From Deinococcus roseus (GTDB lineage: Bacteria > Deinococcota > Deinococci > Deinococcales > Deinococcaceae), in assembly GCF_014646895.1 (NCBI RefSeq), contig NZ_BMOD01000003.1, forward strand, positions 1-64,000: a DNA stretch of 64,000 nt, in the 5' to 3' direction. Below, piece by piece: positions 33,606 through 42,486 of the stretch (positions are counted from its first letter, which is position 1; each line of letters opens with the position of its first letter). Position numbers and translations under genes: made by a program. The notes under the pieces were generated by a model. That model made no database searches. It was given only the letters and a program-made list of their open reading frames with translations, and was not told the origin of the DNA.

Positions 33606-34586
33606 ATGACAGGACCGATCTCCTCTTCCTCACCCCGGCGGGTGATTTTCCTGCTGCTGGGCAAAGTGAACCTGCTGGATCTTGGTGGGCCTGCACAGGT
33701 CTTTGACACCGCCCGGTATTTTGGGGCACCCTATCAGGTCTCTTTTCATGCTTTTGAACCCTCCATTGTCAGTGCCCAGGGATTGCCTCTGGGACCGCTC
33801 ACCCCTCCTCCCCTGCCCGAAAAACACGATCTGGTGGTGATCCCTGGACCGGAACTCAGCCCACCCCAGGCAGGACACCTGATGTTTTCTGGTGAGGTGC
33901 TGCAGTGGTTGCAACAGGCCCACAGAATTGGGGCCACCCTGGCCTCGGTGTGCACGGGAGCTGCAGCCCTGGGAGAAGCAGGTTTGCTGGACGGCAAAAT
34001 TTGCACCACCCACTGGTCTTTGCTGGAGCACATGAAGCACCGCTATCCGCTGGCAAGGGTGCAAGATGGGGTGCTGTTCACCCAGGATGGAAACATCATC
34101 ACCAGTGCTGGCATTGCCTCTGGCATGGACATGACCCTTTCCCTGATTGAACGGGAACACGGTCCCCTTTTTACTGCACGGGTGGCAAGGTATCTGGTGC
34201 TGTACATCAGACGGGACAGCAACCACGCCCAGCAGAGCCTTTACCTGGATTACCGCACCCACCTGCATTCCGGGGTGCACCGGGTTCAGGACCAGATTGC
34301 GCAGGAACCGGGTCGAAAAACCACCCTGTCAGAGCTGGCCTCCCTGGTCAAACTCAGTCCCAGAGGGCTCAGCAAGGCCTTCAAGCAACACACCGGCCTC
34401 ACCCCGCTGGAGTACCAGCAGAAACTCAGGCTGGAACTGGCACGGCAACTGATGCACAACCCGGCCCTCACCCTGGAAGGCATTGCCCAGCGGTGCGGCT
34501 TTGAAGATGCCCGCCATTTCAGACGCATCTGGAAAGACCAGTTTGGCACTTCACCGTCTTCAAGCAGGCTGGAATTTCAGCACTAA
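33606..34586 (+). CDS. AraC regulator with DJ-1/PfpI domain
   Basis: A 326-residue GlxA/FtrA-type regulator. The N-terminal DJ-1/PfpI-like domain (about 10-195) has the nucleophile-elbow cysteine C116 in SVCTGAAALGEAGLL. Two C-terminal HTH motifs (about 225-320) include LSELASLVKLSPRGLSKAFK and IAQRCGFEDARHFRRIWK. Family members sense small metabolites. The ATG at 33606 fits the family start; its spacing to AAGG is very short. Divergent from mbnP and 36 bp upstream of another DJ-1 protein, it likely controls one or both. Confidence 0.88.
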   Translation: MTGPISSSSPRRVIFLLLGKVNLLDLGGPAQVFDTARYFGAPYQVSFHAFEPSIVSAQGLPLGPLTPPPLPEKHDLVVIPGPELSPPQAGHLMFSGEVLQWLQQAHRIGATLASVCTGAAALGEAGLLDGKICTTHWSLLEHMKHRYPLARVQDGVLFTQDGNIITSAGIASGMDMTLSLIEREHGPLFTARVARYLVLYIRRDSNHAQQSLYLDYRTHLHSGVHRVQDQIAQEPGRKTTLSELASLVKLSPRGLSKAFKQHTGLTPLEYQQKLRLELARQLMHNPALTLEGIAQRCGFEDARHFRRIWKDQFGTSPSSSRLEFQH

Positions 34587-34622
34587 GCCCCAGAACAAAT
34601 CCAAAACAAACAAGGAGAAAAC

Positions 34623-35927
34623 ATGAAAACCCCTGTTCGGGTCAGCCTGTGTGTGCTGACCGCCGTTCTGCTGCCTTTTGCTGTCGGGCAATACCAGTCC
34701 ATGAAAGCCCATGAAACCGTGCTGCTGTCTTCAGCTCCCCAACGCAACATTGCTGGAATGATCGCTGGCATTGCTGCCCCGGTGCTGGACCCCTCAAAAC
34801 CCACCGTGGTGGTGGTGCTTGGCTCAGATGTCTCCGAGGTGGCCGACGTGTTGGTCCCCTATCAGGTGTTCGCAGCTTCTGGAAAATTCAATGTGGTCAC
34901 GGCTGCAGCAAAACGCCTGCCTGTCGCCCTCACAGGAGGGCTGGATCTGCTGCCCCACTACACTTTTCAGGAGCTGGACCAGAAGCTTTCTGCTGGCCCT
35001 CGTGTGGTCATTGTTCCCAACATCCCTTTCATCCAGAACCAGGGCAATGCTGCAGTGCTGTCCTGGTTGCAGGTCCAGGGCAAACACCCGAAAACCATCA
35101 TCATGGGCATCTGCTCCGGGGCCAACACCCTCGCCCTGGCGGGTTTGCTGAACGGCAAGAAAGCCACAGCCCACTGGAGCGATCTGGGCACCCTGAACAA
35201 AAACTTTCCAGAAGTGCAGTGGGTCCGGGACCAGCGTTACGTGGATGAGGGGCTGCGCGTCACTTCTGCAGGGGTGCTTTCGGGGCTGGATTCCAGTTTG
35301 CATGTGCTGGAACGTCTGTCAGGGGAAAAAGTTCTGCTGGAGACCATGCAGAAAATCAATTACGCTCCAAGCCCCTACCTGCAAAACCCCCACATGAAGC
35401 CCATTCGGGCCCAGTTTTCAGATGGCATTTTTCTGCTCAATGCCTCTTACCTGTGGGACCGGCCCACCTATCCGTTGCCCCTGCAAAACCGCATGGATGA
35501 AATGGATCTGGCGGCCCTGGTGGACACCTTCCCTGCCACCTTCAGCGCAAAAATCGTGACCACCGCAAAACAGCCCATCAAAACCCATTACGGACTGGAT
35601 GTGCTGCCCAGAACAGACCATGCAGATCCCACCCTGCCCGTTCTGAAACTGACTGGGACAGGATTCCCCTTCGATCAGGCTTTGAAACAACTGGCTGCTG
35701 TGCAAAATGTGCCCACAGCGGTTTTCGGGGCCAGAAGGCTGGAATACCGCTCTGGTCCAGAAAGTTACACAGGTGCAGGATGGGGAAACCCGGTGGTGTA
35801 CCGTCCTCTTTTTCTGGCTGTGCTGGGTGTGCTGCTGGTGCTTTTGCTGGAATGGGGTTTTGTGTGCCTCAGAAAAAGCAAAACTGCTCCAATGGAAATC
35901 CAGAAAAACACACCCGGCAGATCCTGA
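34623..35927 (+). CDS. Membrane-anchored DJ-1/PfpI-family protein
   Basis: A 434-residue protein. An N-terminal signal or anchor (about 8-22), a DJ-1/PfpI domain (about 60-240) with C164 in MGICSGANTLALAGLL, an unclassified region (about 250-390), and a C-terminal membrane helix (about 396-416) followed by a basic tail. The DJ-1 domain should face outside the cytoplasm, which is unusual since this fold is mostly cytosolic. GGAG precedes the ATG. It follows the DJ-1/AraC regulator by 36 bp, probably in one operon. Activity (amidase, glyoxalase, chaperone or sensor) is unknown. Confidence 0.8.
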   Translation: MKTPVRVSLCVLTAVLLPFAVGQYQSMKAHETVLLSSAPQRNIAGMIAGIAAPVLDPSKPTVVVVLGSDVSEVADVLVPYQVFAASGKFNVVTAAAKRLPVALTGGLDLLPHYTFQELDQKLSAGPRVVIVPNIPFIQNQGNAAVLSWLQVQGKHPKTIIMGICSGANTLALAGLLNGKKATAHWSDLGTLNKNFPEVQWVRDQRYVDEGLRVTSAGVLSGLDSSLHVLERLSGEKVLLETMQKINYAPSPYLQNPHMKPIRAQFSDGIFLLNASYLWDRPTYPLPLQNRMDEMDLAALVDTFPATFSAKIVTTAKQPIKTHYGLDVLPRTDHADPTLPVLKLTGTGFPFDQALKQLAAVQNVPTAVFGARRLEYRSGPESYTGAGWGNPVVYRPLFLAVLGVLLVLLLEWGFVCLRKSKTAPMEIQKNTPGRS

Positions 35928-35963
35928 TTGGACTCTGCTGGCTGGAGAAAACCAGGATTGCAT

Positions 35964-38900
35964 TCACAACGGAGCGAACAGGTTCTGCACATCTTCTGGT
36001 GTGAGGGATTGCCCCTCTCCCAGACCCCCTTCCAGAATCCCTGAAGCCAGTGCAGCCTTGCGGGCCTGCATTTCCAGGATTTTTTCTTCCAGGGTCCCAG
36101 CTGTGATCAGTTTGTACACAAACACCGGTTTGTCCTGCCCGATCCGGTAGGCCCGATCTGTCGCCTGATTCTCCGCAGCAGGATTCCACCACGGATCGTA
36201 GTGAATCACTGTATCCGCTGCCGTCAGGTTCAGCCCCACCCCCCCAGCTTTCAGGCTGATCAGGAACACATGCGTCTTGCCAGACTGGAATTGCTCGATC
36301 TGGATTTTGCGGTCACCTGTCTCCCCGGTGATTTTGGAATATGGAATTTTCAGGGTCTGCAAGGTCTCTTCCAGCATGCCCAGCAGGGTGGCAAACTGTG
36401 AAAACACCAGAATCCTGCGGCCTTCTTCCACCATGCTGGGGAGGGTTTCGGTGAACCAGTCCAGCTTCACTGAGGTTTTGACTTTTCTGGCCTCTGTGAT
36501 GGACAGCAATCTGGGGTCACAACACACCTGCCTGAGTTTGAGGAGCGCATCCAGAATCATGATGTGGCTTCTGGCCAGACCTTTGCTGGCGATTTCTTCC
36601 TGCACCCTTTTCTGCACGGCAACCCGCAGGGTCTCGTAAAGGTCCCGCTGGCTGCCTTCCAGATCCAGTTTGATGACCATCTCGGTCTTTTCAGGGAGTT
36701 CTCTGGCCACCTGCTGCTTGGTTCTGCGCAAAATGAAAGGCTTGATGCGCTTTGCCAGGGCTGCCCGCCGCAACACATCTCCCTGCTTTTCGATGGGATT
36801 GCGGTACAGTTGCCCGAATTGCCTTTCATCCCCCAGAAATCCAGGCATCAGGAAGTGAAACAGCGACCAGAGTTCCAGCAAATGGTTTTCCAGCGGGGTT
36901 CCGGTCAGGCACAGGCGGTGCTGGCTTTTCAGCAAATGAATGGCCTTGCTGGTGGCACTTCTGGCGTTCTTGATGTTCTGGGCTTCATCCAGAATGATGC
37001 TGTGGAAAGTGTGCTGTGCAAGCACCTCAAAATCACGGGAGATCAGCGGGTAGGTGCTGAGCACCACATCATGGTCTTTGATCTTCTCAAAGTCCTGCTT
37101 GCGGTCCTTGCCCTGCAAAACCAGCACTTTCAAATCTGGGGTGAATTTCTGGGCCTCGGAGAGCCAGTTGTGCATCAGAGAGGTGGGAGCAACGATCAGG
37201 GCAGGGTTTTTCAGGCGGCCCTGTTCTTTTTCCAGCAACAGGTGCGTGAGGGTCTGCAGGGTTTTCCCCAGGCCCATGTCATCTGCAAGAATGCCATTTA
37301 GGCCGTATTCCCGTAAGAATTGCAGCCAGTTCAGGCCTTCTTGCTGGTAGGGCCTGAGTTGTGCATTCAGCCCTGTGGGAAGCGGTGCAGCCTGCATGCC
37401 CGTAAAATCCCGGAGTTTCTGGCCCAGTGCCCGCAGCTTTTCCCCACCAGACCATTCGGGTTTGAGGTCCTGTTCCAGCTCTGCCAGCCTTGCAGCGTCC
37501 AGCAGCGGAAGCCGGACTTTGCCCTCCTTCAGTCCGGTCTGGCCGTACAATTCCACCAGGGTGCCCAGCAGGGAACGCACCCGCTGGACGGGCAGGGGCA
37601 CCAGCATGCCATTTTCCAGTCTGGAGTACAGCATCGAGGCATCATCCATGGATCTGAGTTGCTCTGAGAGTGTGCTGGCAGGCATGCTGCGAATCAGGGA
37701 CACCAGCAGGGGCAACACACTGATTTTCTGACCCTGCACCATCACCCCCAGCTCCAGTCCGAACCAGTCGTTGCCCTCTTCCAGATCGGCATACCAGCCC
37801 CCCACTTCTGCAACCTGAAAATCGAAGCTGGGGTCGTAACGCACCTCCCAGCCTTGCGCTTTCAGGACAGGCACCTGGATTGCAATGAATTCCAGCCACA
37901 ACTGCTCGGCAGAAAAGTATTTCTGCTGGCTGGTTTTAAAAGTCCAGCGGGATTTCAGGCGGTCTGGCAGCTGGTATTTGTGAACTTTTTCGGTTTCCTC
38001 AAACCCCAGTTTTTTCAGGCGGGTCAGGGTGGCCTGCTCTGCTTTGCTGTCTCTGGGCAGGGTCAACACCCGGTCTGTCTGGACCACATGCAATTCTGGA
38101 GCAGCCTGATCTGTCACAGCCTGACCCAGATAAGTCCATTCCATTTTCAGGCTGTGAACCCGCTCCCCCAACGCGTAGTACCCGAAACTCACACTGTCCG
38201 AACACAAAGTGATGCGCGGCACCAGCGGAGCATTCGTGCGCTTCATGGGAAGCACGGCTGGCGCTGGAAACCGACCTGCGAAATGTCCTGCCAGGGTCTC
38301 AGCCAGCAACTGGGTGTGTTCTGGACGCAAGGCAGGAATGCTCAGGAAGCGCTGCAGGTCTTCTGCAGAAAAATCCGTTTCCACAGGCCCCAGTTCCAGC
38401 GTGCTGGAATCCAGGTACCAGGGGCGTGAAATGGGAAGCACCACACTGGCCCCTGGCACCAGCAGCCCCGGACGCTGCAACCCATCTGCATGGGTGGTCC
38501 AGGTCAGCCTTCCCCTGCGGGCCTCTCCCAGACGCACAGGTTTGTCCCAGCGGCCATGCACGTAAACCCTTGCCGTTTCCAGTGCACTTCTCAGCACATG
38601 TGGGGTGAGGGGCAAATCCTTGATGCCCTTCCAGTCCTGAATCTGGCCCAGGGCACCCATCAGTTCCATGTCCACCTTCACGTACTGGGCACTGGAACTG
38701 CCCACCTCATAGACCTTGATGTCCTTCAGGCCCTCTTTGTTTCTGCGGGCCGCATGGGTCTTGAATTTCAGGGTGGGTTGCCCCTGGTTGTTCTGGCTTT
38801 CCTGCAAAACAAAAAGCAGGGTGTGCCCAGAGGGGCGGGCGGGCTCGGTGGCTGCATCCAGCCAGTTTTGCAATGCTGCAGGCAGGCTGATGGGAGGGCT

Positions 38901-39521
38901 CTGGGGCACAGCAGGCTTTGCTGAAACAGGTTTTTCAGGTTTGTTTTGAGCCTGCACAGCTTCAACTTTGCCAGGACCCGAATCTTCCAGCACCCGTGCC
39001 ATGGCCTTCCAGAGCGTCTCTCCCAGTTCTGATTGCACTGCCTCAGGAAATTTGTTGTGCAGATCACGAAATTGTGAAAGGTAAGGCTCATGCAGGGCTT
39101 TTTTGTGCTCCCAGATGAAACGGATCAGCCTGAGCCGTTTGCTGTCTTCTTCATTCAGTTCTGGGACTGCCTCTGCTGTCAAAACGGTTTCATGGGCAGT
39201 TTCAGGAACAGCTGTTCTTTCCGCTTCCAGGGCGGTGATCCAGGCGATCAGGGCAGCAGCCACATGTTTGCAGTTGTAGCCCATGTAGCAGGAGCATTCT
39301 CCTTCGATGCTCAGGCTGCGCTTGCCCGGTTTCAGGCGAATCATCACCTCGTAGAGGTCACGGCGGTTGGAGCTCATCACCCCACAGATCAGCAGGCTTT
39401 TGCGTTCAATCCACTCTGTTTCCCGAACCGCTCCAGCCCGCACCAATCCCAGTGCCCTGGACCATTCTCCTTTGGTAAAACCAGCTTGCACCTCAGCCAG
39501 CGTCAGATTCAGACCAGACAT
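35964..39521 (-). CDS. SWIM zinc-finger SNF2-family helicase
   Basis: A 1185-residue Swi2/Snf2 ATPase. The N-terminal SWIM finger is CSCYMGYNCKH (C76, C78, C84, H86). A long central region (about 150-690) is typical of bacterial SNF2 proteins. The SNF2 core has GLGKT at 750-754 and DEAQ at 845-848, followed by helicase C motifs ILVFSQFATLLGML, LKAGGVGLNLTAADTVIHYDPWWNP and QATDRAYRIGQ. It probably translocates on DNA or remodels protein-DNA or RNA polymerase complexes. It is monocistronic and converges with the DJ-1 gene. Confidence 0.92.
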   Translation of the reverse strand: MSGLNLTLAEVQAGFTKGEWSRALGLVRAGAVRETEWIERKSLLICGVMSSNRRDLYEVMIRLKPGKRSLSIEGECSCYMGYNCKHVAAALIAWITALEAERTAVPETAHETVLTAEAVPELNEEDSKRLRLIRFIWEHKKALHEPYLSQFRDLHNKFPEAVQSELGETLWKAMARVLEDSGPGKVEAVQAQNKPEKPVSAKPAVPQSPPISLPAALQNWLDAATEPARPSGHTLLFVLQESQNNQGQPTLKFKTHAARRNKEGLKDIKVYEVGSSSAQYVKVDMELMGALGQIQDWKGIKDLPLTPHVLRSALETARVYVHGRWDKPVRLGEARRGRLTWTTHADGLQRPGLLVPGASVVLPISRPWYLDSSTLELGPVETDFSAEDLQRFLSIPALRPEHTQLLAETLAGHFAGRFPAPAVLPMKRTNAPLVPRITLCSDSVSFGYYALGERVHSLKMEWTYLGQAVTDQAAPELHVVQTDRVLTLPRDSKAEQATLTRLKKLGFEETEKVHKYQLPDRLKSRWTFKTSQQKYFSAEQLWLEFIAIQVPVLKAQGWEVRYDPSFDFQVAEVGGWYADLEEGNDWFGLELGVMVQGQKISVLPLLVSLIRSMPASTLSEQLRSMDDASMLYSRLENGMLVPLPVQRVRSLLGTLVELYGQTGLKEGKVRLPLLDAARLAELEQDLKPEWSGGEKLRALGQKLRDFTGMQAAPLPTGLNAQLRPYQQEGLNWLQFLREYGLNGILADDMGLGKTLQTLTHLLLEKEQGRLKNPALIVAPTSLMHNWLSEAQKFTPDLKVLVLQGKDRKQDFEKIKDHDVVLSTYPLISRDFEVLAQHTFHSIILDEAQNIKNARSATSKAIHLLKSQHRLCLTGTPLENHLLELWSLFHFLMPGFLGDERQFGQLYRNPIEKQGDVLRRAALAKRIKPFILRRTKQQVARELPEKTEMVIKLDLEGSQRDLYETLRVAVQKRVQEEIASKGLARSHIMILDALLKLRQVCCDPRLLSITEARKVKTSVKLDWFTETLPSMVEEGRRILVFSQFATLLGMLEETLQTLKIPYSKITGETGDRKIQIEQFQSGKTHVFLISLKAGGVGLNLTAADTVIHYDPWWNPAAENQATDRAYRIGQDKPVFVYKLITAGTLEEKILEMQARKAALASGILEGGLGEGQSLTPEDVQNLFAPL

Positions 39522-39538
39522 ACGGGTACAGCATAGCC

Positions 39539-39574
39539 CAAAAAAGCGGGCCCAGAATGCAAATGCTCTGGGCC
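39539..39574 (-). terminator. Rho-independent terminator of DUF4384 gene
   Basis: On the minus strand GGCCCAGA and TCTGGGCC form a stem, followed by CGCTTTTTTG; 22 bp after the DUF4384 stop and just before the SNF2 start. Confidence 0.75.
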
Positions 39575-39595
39575 AGAAAAGGGCAAACTTCAGGG

Positions 39596-40156
39596 TCAGT
39601 AGATGTTGTAGTACACCGTATCGGTCACCCAGTCTTCGTCCCAGACGTCACTGAGCACCACAGACATTTTGTCCACAAATTCATCTGGAGAATCCGCAAA
39701 AGAGGTCCTGTAGGTGTTGCCAAAGCGGAAATCCGCCACCCGGTCCAGATCCAGCGGAGTCTTGCTAGCCAGCAGAATGATCTGGTTCAGGCCTCTGGGA
39801 GGGGCCACCTCAAAAGCAAAACCATCGTTCTGGTCTGGAAAAGCCACCTGATCCCCAGCCTGCACAAAGTGCGCTCCGGCAGAGAAGCGGTTGGGCAGGA
39901 TCAGATCCACCCGGCCATAAGCATCCAGGTTGAACAGGTACACGTAGGCATCTTCATTGACCTGGGTGAAAAACTGGATTTCTTCTCCAGAAGCGTAATC
40001 GGGGGTGTTTCCAGCGCGGTCCAGCCACAGGTGGGCCTGCAGATCGGTGTAATACGGGTTCACAATCACACCCTGAGAGGTCACCGAGGGCGCAGCCTGA
40101 GCGGGCAAAGTGCTGGAAAGGGTCAAAAGGGAAAACATCAGCAGCATCTTTTTCAT
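39596..40156 (-). CDS. Secreted DUF4384 protein
   Basis: A 186-residue exported protein with signal peptide MKKMLLMFSLLTLSSTLPAQA. The mature part is a DUF4384 domain, recognised by GEEIQFFTQVNEDAYVYLFNLDAYGRVDLILPN (quoted in parts: DAYVYLFNLD, GRVDLILPN) and the following FAFEVAPPRGLNQIILLAS. The domain occurs in exported proteins of many Deinococcus species; its function is unknown. No strong ribosome-binding site precedes the ATG. It is a single gene closed by a terminator. Confidence 0.85.
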   Translation of the reverse strand: MKKMLLMFSLLTLSSTLPAQAAPSVTSQGVIVNPYYTDLQAHLWLDRAGNTPDYASGEEIQFFTQVNEDAYVYLFNLDAYGRVDLILPNRFSAGAHFVQAGDQVAFPDQNDGFAFEVAPPRGLNQIILLASKTPLDLDRVADFRFGNTYRTSFADSPDEFVDKMSVVLSDVWDEDWVTDTVYYNIY

Positions 40157-40301
40157 GGGTTCACGGTAAACCCTGAGGCCGGACTGAAGATGATATGGGA
40201 CGGCTTTTCCCTTAACAAAGGGTTGCTGAAATCTTTATTGATCTACACAAAAAGAACCGTAGGTGGTCTGGGTGTCCTGACCGTTCTATTCGCTTTGCTC
40301 A

Positions 40302-40328
40302 GCCAAAAGCACTTGCAGTGCTTTTGGC
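40302..40328. repeat. 12-bp perfect inverted repeat
   Basis: GCCAAAAGCACT and AGTGCTTTTGGC around TGC. It may be a terminator stem or a protein-binding site; there is no T tract on either side. Confidence 0.5.
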
Positions 40329-40359
40329 GAACATCAATAGGGAACAGCCAAAATCAGAA

Positions 40360-40386
40360 CCTCCCCCAGACCCCATCTGAGGGAGG
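40360..40386 (-). terminator. Probable terminator of the sugar ABC operon
   Basis: On the minus strand CCTCCCTCAG and CTGGGGGAGG pair with one mismatch (loop ATGGGGT) and are followed by TTCTGATTTTGG. About 95 bp after the binding-protein stop. Confidence 0.5.
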
Positions 40387-40479
40387 TGGAATGATCTTTT
40401 GCAAAAGGGGGGTTCAAACCTCAAAAAATCCGTTGTTCAAAAGACTGCTCCCCCGAATGTGGTCCAGACAGGATGGAAT

Positions 40480-41439
40480 TCAGAATGGGCTGTCTGGATA
40501 GTAGTAATTCTTGGCGTTCTGCTTGGTGATCAGCACCGAGGGAATGATGGTGGTTTTGGCCATCTTGCTGCCGGTCACCACACTTTTTGCGGTCAGTTTC
40601 ATGGCGTCAGCGATCATGGAAGGGGCGTAAGTCACATCCCCCGTGACCAGTTTGTCTCCATCCATCACCTTCTTGATGAACTCCTTCATGCCTGCACCGC
40701 CCAGCACGAATTTGACCTCGGTGCGTTTGGCCTGGTCCATGGCTTTCAGGACACCCACGGCGATGTCATCGTCCTGCGCCCACACCGCGTCAATTCTGGG
40801 GAAACGGGTCAGGAAATCCTGCATGACCTTGAAACCATCATCGCGGTTCCAGTTGGCGAATTTCTTGTCCAGGATCTTGATGTTGGGGTATTTGGCTTTG
40901 AGGGTGGCCTCGAAAGCATCCACCCGCTGGTTGTCAATCACGGTGGGGATGCCGCGCAGCACCACAATCTGCCCTTTGCCGCCCAGCTGTTTCCCAAGGT
41001 ATTCTGCGCTGACCTTGCCCATTCCGGGGTTGTCTCCGGCCACGTAAGCGTCCTGGGCGGTCTCATCGGTGAGACCACGGTCCACCACGGTCACAAAGAC
41101 CCCCTTGTCGTGCAGTTGCTTGATGGGCCGGGTCAGGGGACCGGACTCATAGGGCAGCACCACCAGGGTGTCAATTTTGTTGACGGTCAGCAAATCCTGC
41201 AACTGGTTGGCCTGATCGTTGGCGTCCTTGGCGGTTTTCACAATGACTTTGAGGCCCGGGTACTGCTTCTCCAGTTCGGTTTTGGTGCGGTTGGCCCAGT
41301 ACACCACCCCTCCGGTCCAGCCGTGGTCGGCAGCGGGAATGGAAACGCCAATCACGGCGTTCTTGTTCTGGGCAAAGGACAGCCCCGAGATGAGAAGTCC
41401 TGTGGTGAGAATTCCTGCAGTCAGAAGTGCTTTTTTCAT
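40480..41439 (-). CDS. Sugar ABC transporter substrate-binding protein (RbsB-like)
   Basis: A 319-residue periplasmic binding protein of the ribose/xylose/galactose (CUT2) class. The signal peptide ends near SFAQ (residue 23). The type I periplasmic-binding fold shows IGVSIPAADHGWTGGVVYWA, DTLVVLPYESGPLT, TVVDRGL and WAQDDDIAVGVL. Last gene of the ATPase-permease-binding protein operon, with a perfect GGAGGAG site 6 nt before the ATG for high expression. The exact sugar cannot be told from the residues. Confidence 0.92.
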   Translation of the reverse strand: MKKALLTAGILTTGLLISGLSFAQNKNAVIGVSIPAADHGWTGGVVYWANRTKTELEKQYPGLKVIVKTAKDANDQANQLQDLLTVNKIDTLVVLPYESGPLTRPIKQLHDKGVFVTVVDRGLTDETAQDAYVAGDNPGMGKVSAEYLGKQLGGKGQIVVLRGIPTVIDNQRVDAFEATLKAKYPNIKILDKKFANWNRDDGFKVMQDFLTRFPRIDAVWAQDDDIAVGVLKAMDQAKRTEVKFVLGGAGMKEFIKKVMDGDKLVTGDVTYAPSMIADAMKLTAKSVVTGSKMAKTTIIPSVLITKQNAKNYYYPDSPF

Positions 41440-41487
41440 GCTTTCTCCTCCAGATTTGTGTGCTTGCTGTGGGCTTCTTGGATGTTT

Positions 41488-42486
41488 CTACTTGCGGTTG
41501 CGTTGCAGGAACGCCACGATGATGATCACCACCCCCTGCACCGCTGGATTGAGGTACTCGGAAATCAGGCTGGTGATGTTGAGCACGTTCCCGATGGTGG
41601 TCAGCAAAATCGCCCCGATCACAGTTCCAAAAATCTTGCCGTTGCCACCCCTCAGGGAGGTTCCCCCGATGATCACAGCAGCGATGGCTTCCAATTCAAA
41701 CCCCAGTCCGGTGCTGTTGCTGGCACTGCCCAGCCTGGGCACGTACAGGATGGTCGCGATGGTGACACAGAGCGCCTGGAACACGTACACCCACACCTTC
41801 ACCTGATCCACCCGGATGGTGGCGTACCGGGCCACCTGCTCGTTGCTGCCAATGGCCTGCACATAGCGTCCAAATGGGGTGCGGTTGAGGATCAATCCTG
41901 CAATCAGGGCCACAGCCAGAAACACCACGATGGGAATGGGAATGCCCAGGGGGGCGGCGTAATAGACGGGGCTGTAGAGGTCTGCCAGTTTGGAATTCTG
42001 AAAGGTCAGGGTGCCCCCCTGGGCCAGTTCGGTCAGCACGGCCCGGAAAATGGCCGCCGTTCCCAGGGTCACGATGAAGGCCTCGATGCGACCACGGGTG
42101 ATCAGCAAGCCGTGCAGCAACCCCACCACAAACCCAGCGACCACCGCAGCCAGCAAACCCAGCAGCAGCGTCGGGACACTGGCCCCCATGCTGCCCACCA
42201 GATGATTTAAGGTCAGGATCATCACCCCGGACTGCAAGGCCAGCAAGGACCCCACAGACAGATCAATCCCTCCAGAGATGATCACAAAAGTGGCCCCAAT
42301 GGCGATGATGCCCACCAGAGAGGTGCGGGTCAGCACGTTGCTGATGTTGCCCCAGGTGGCAAAATCCGGGTTGAGGACAGCACCCACAATGCACAGCAGG
42401 ATCAGGCCCAGCAGGGGACCATAACTGAGCACATCGAAACGGAAACGCGGGCTTGCAGGGGTGGTTTTGACTTCAGGCTGTGACAT
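41488..42486 (-). CDS. Sugar ABC transporter permease (RbsC-like)
   Basis: A 332-residue inner-membrane permease of the RbsC/XylH/MglC family with about nine or ten helices. The family motifs ISGGIDLSVGSLLAL, GLLHGLLITRGRIEAFIVTLGT and AIAAVIIGGTSLRGGNGKIFGTVIGA are present. It overlaps the ATPase gene by 14 bp and is followed by the binding protein after 48 bp. Length and motifs are complete, so the transporter should work. Confidence 0.94.
   Translation of the reverse strand: MSQPEVKTTPASPRFRFDVLSYGPLLGLILLCIVGAVLNPDFATWGNISNVLTRTSLVGIIAIGATFVIISGGIDLSVGSLLALQSGVMILTLNHLVGSMGASVPTLLLGLLAAVVAGFVVGLLHGLLITRGRIEAFIVTLGTAAIFRAVLTELAQGGTLTFQNSKLADLYSPVYYAAPLGIPIPIVVFLAVALIAGLILNRTPFGRYVQAIGSNEQVARYATIRVDQVKVWVYVFQALCVTIATILYVPRLGSASNSTGLGFELEAIAAVIIGGTSLRGGNGKIFGTVIGAILLTTIGNVLNITSLISEYLNPAVQGVVIIIVAFLQRNRK

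Larger units (their letters stand above)
40157..40479. other. Intergenic region with two hairpins
   Basis: 323 bp between the divergently placed ends: upstream of the DUF4384 gene and downstream of the sugar-binding protein gene. It contains a perfect 12-bp inverted repeat (40302-40328) and a near-perfect one (40360-40386). No gene is apparent. Confidence 0.5.

Noticed and set aside
40399..42210. 603-codon plus-strand frame
   Set aside because: His/Gln-rich antisense of the ABC binding protein and permease genes.
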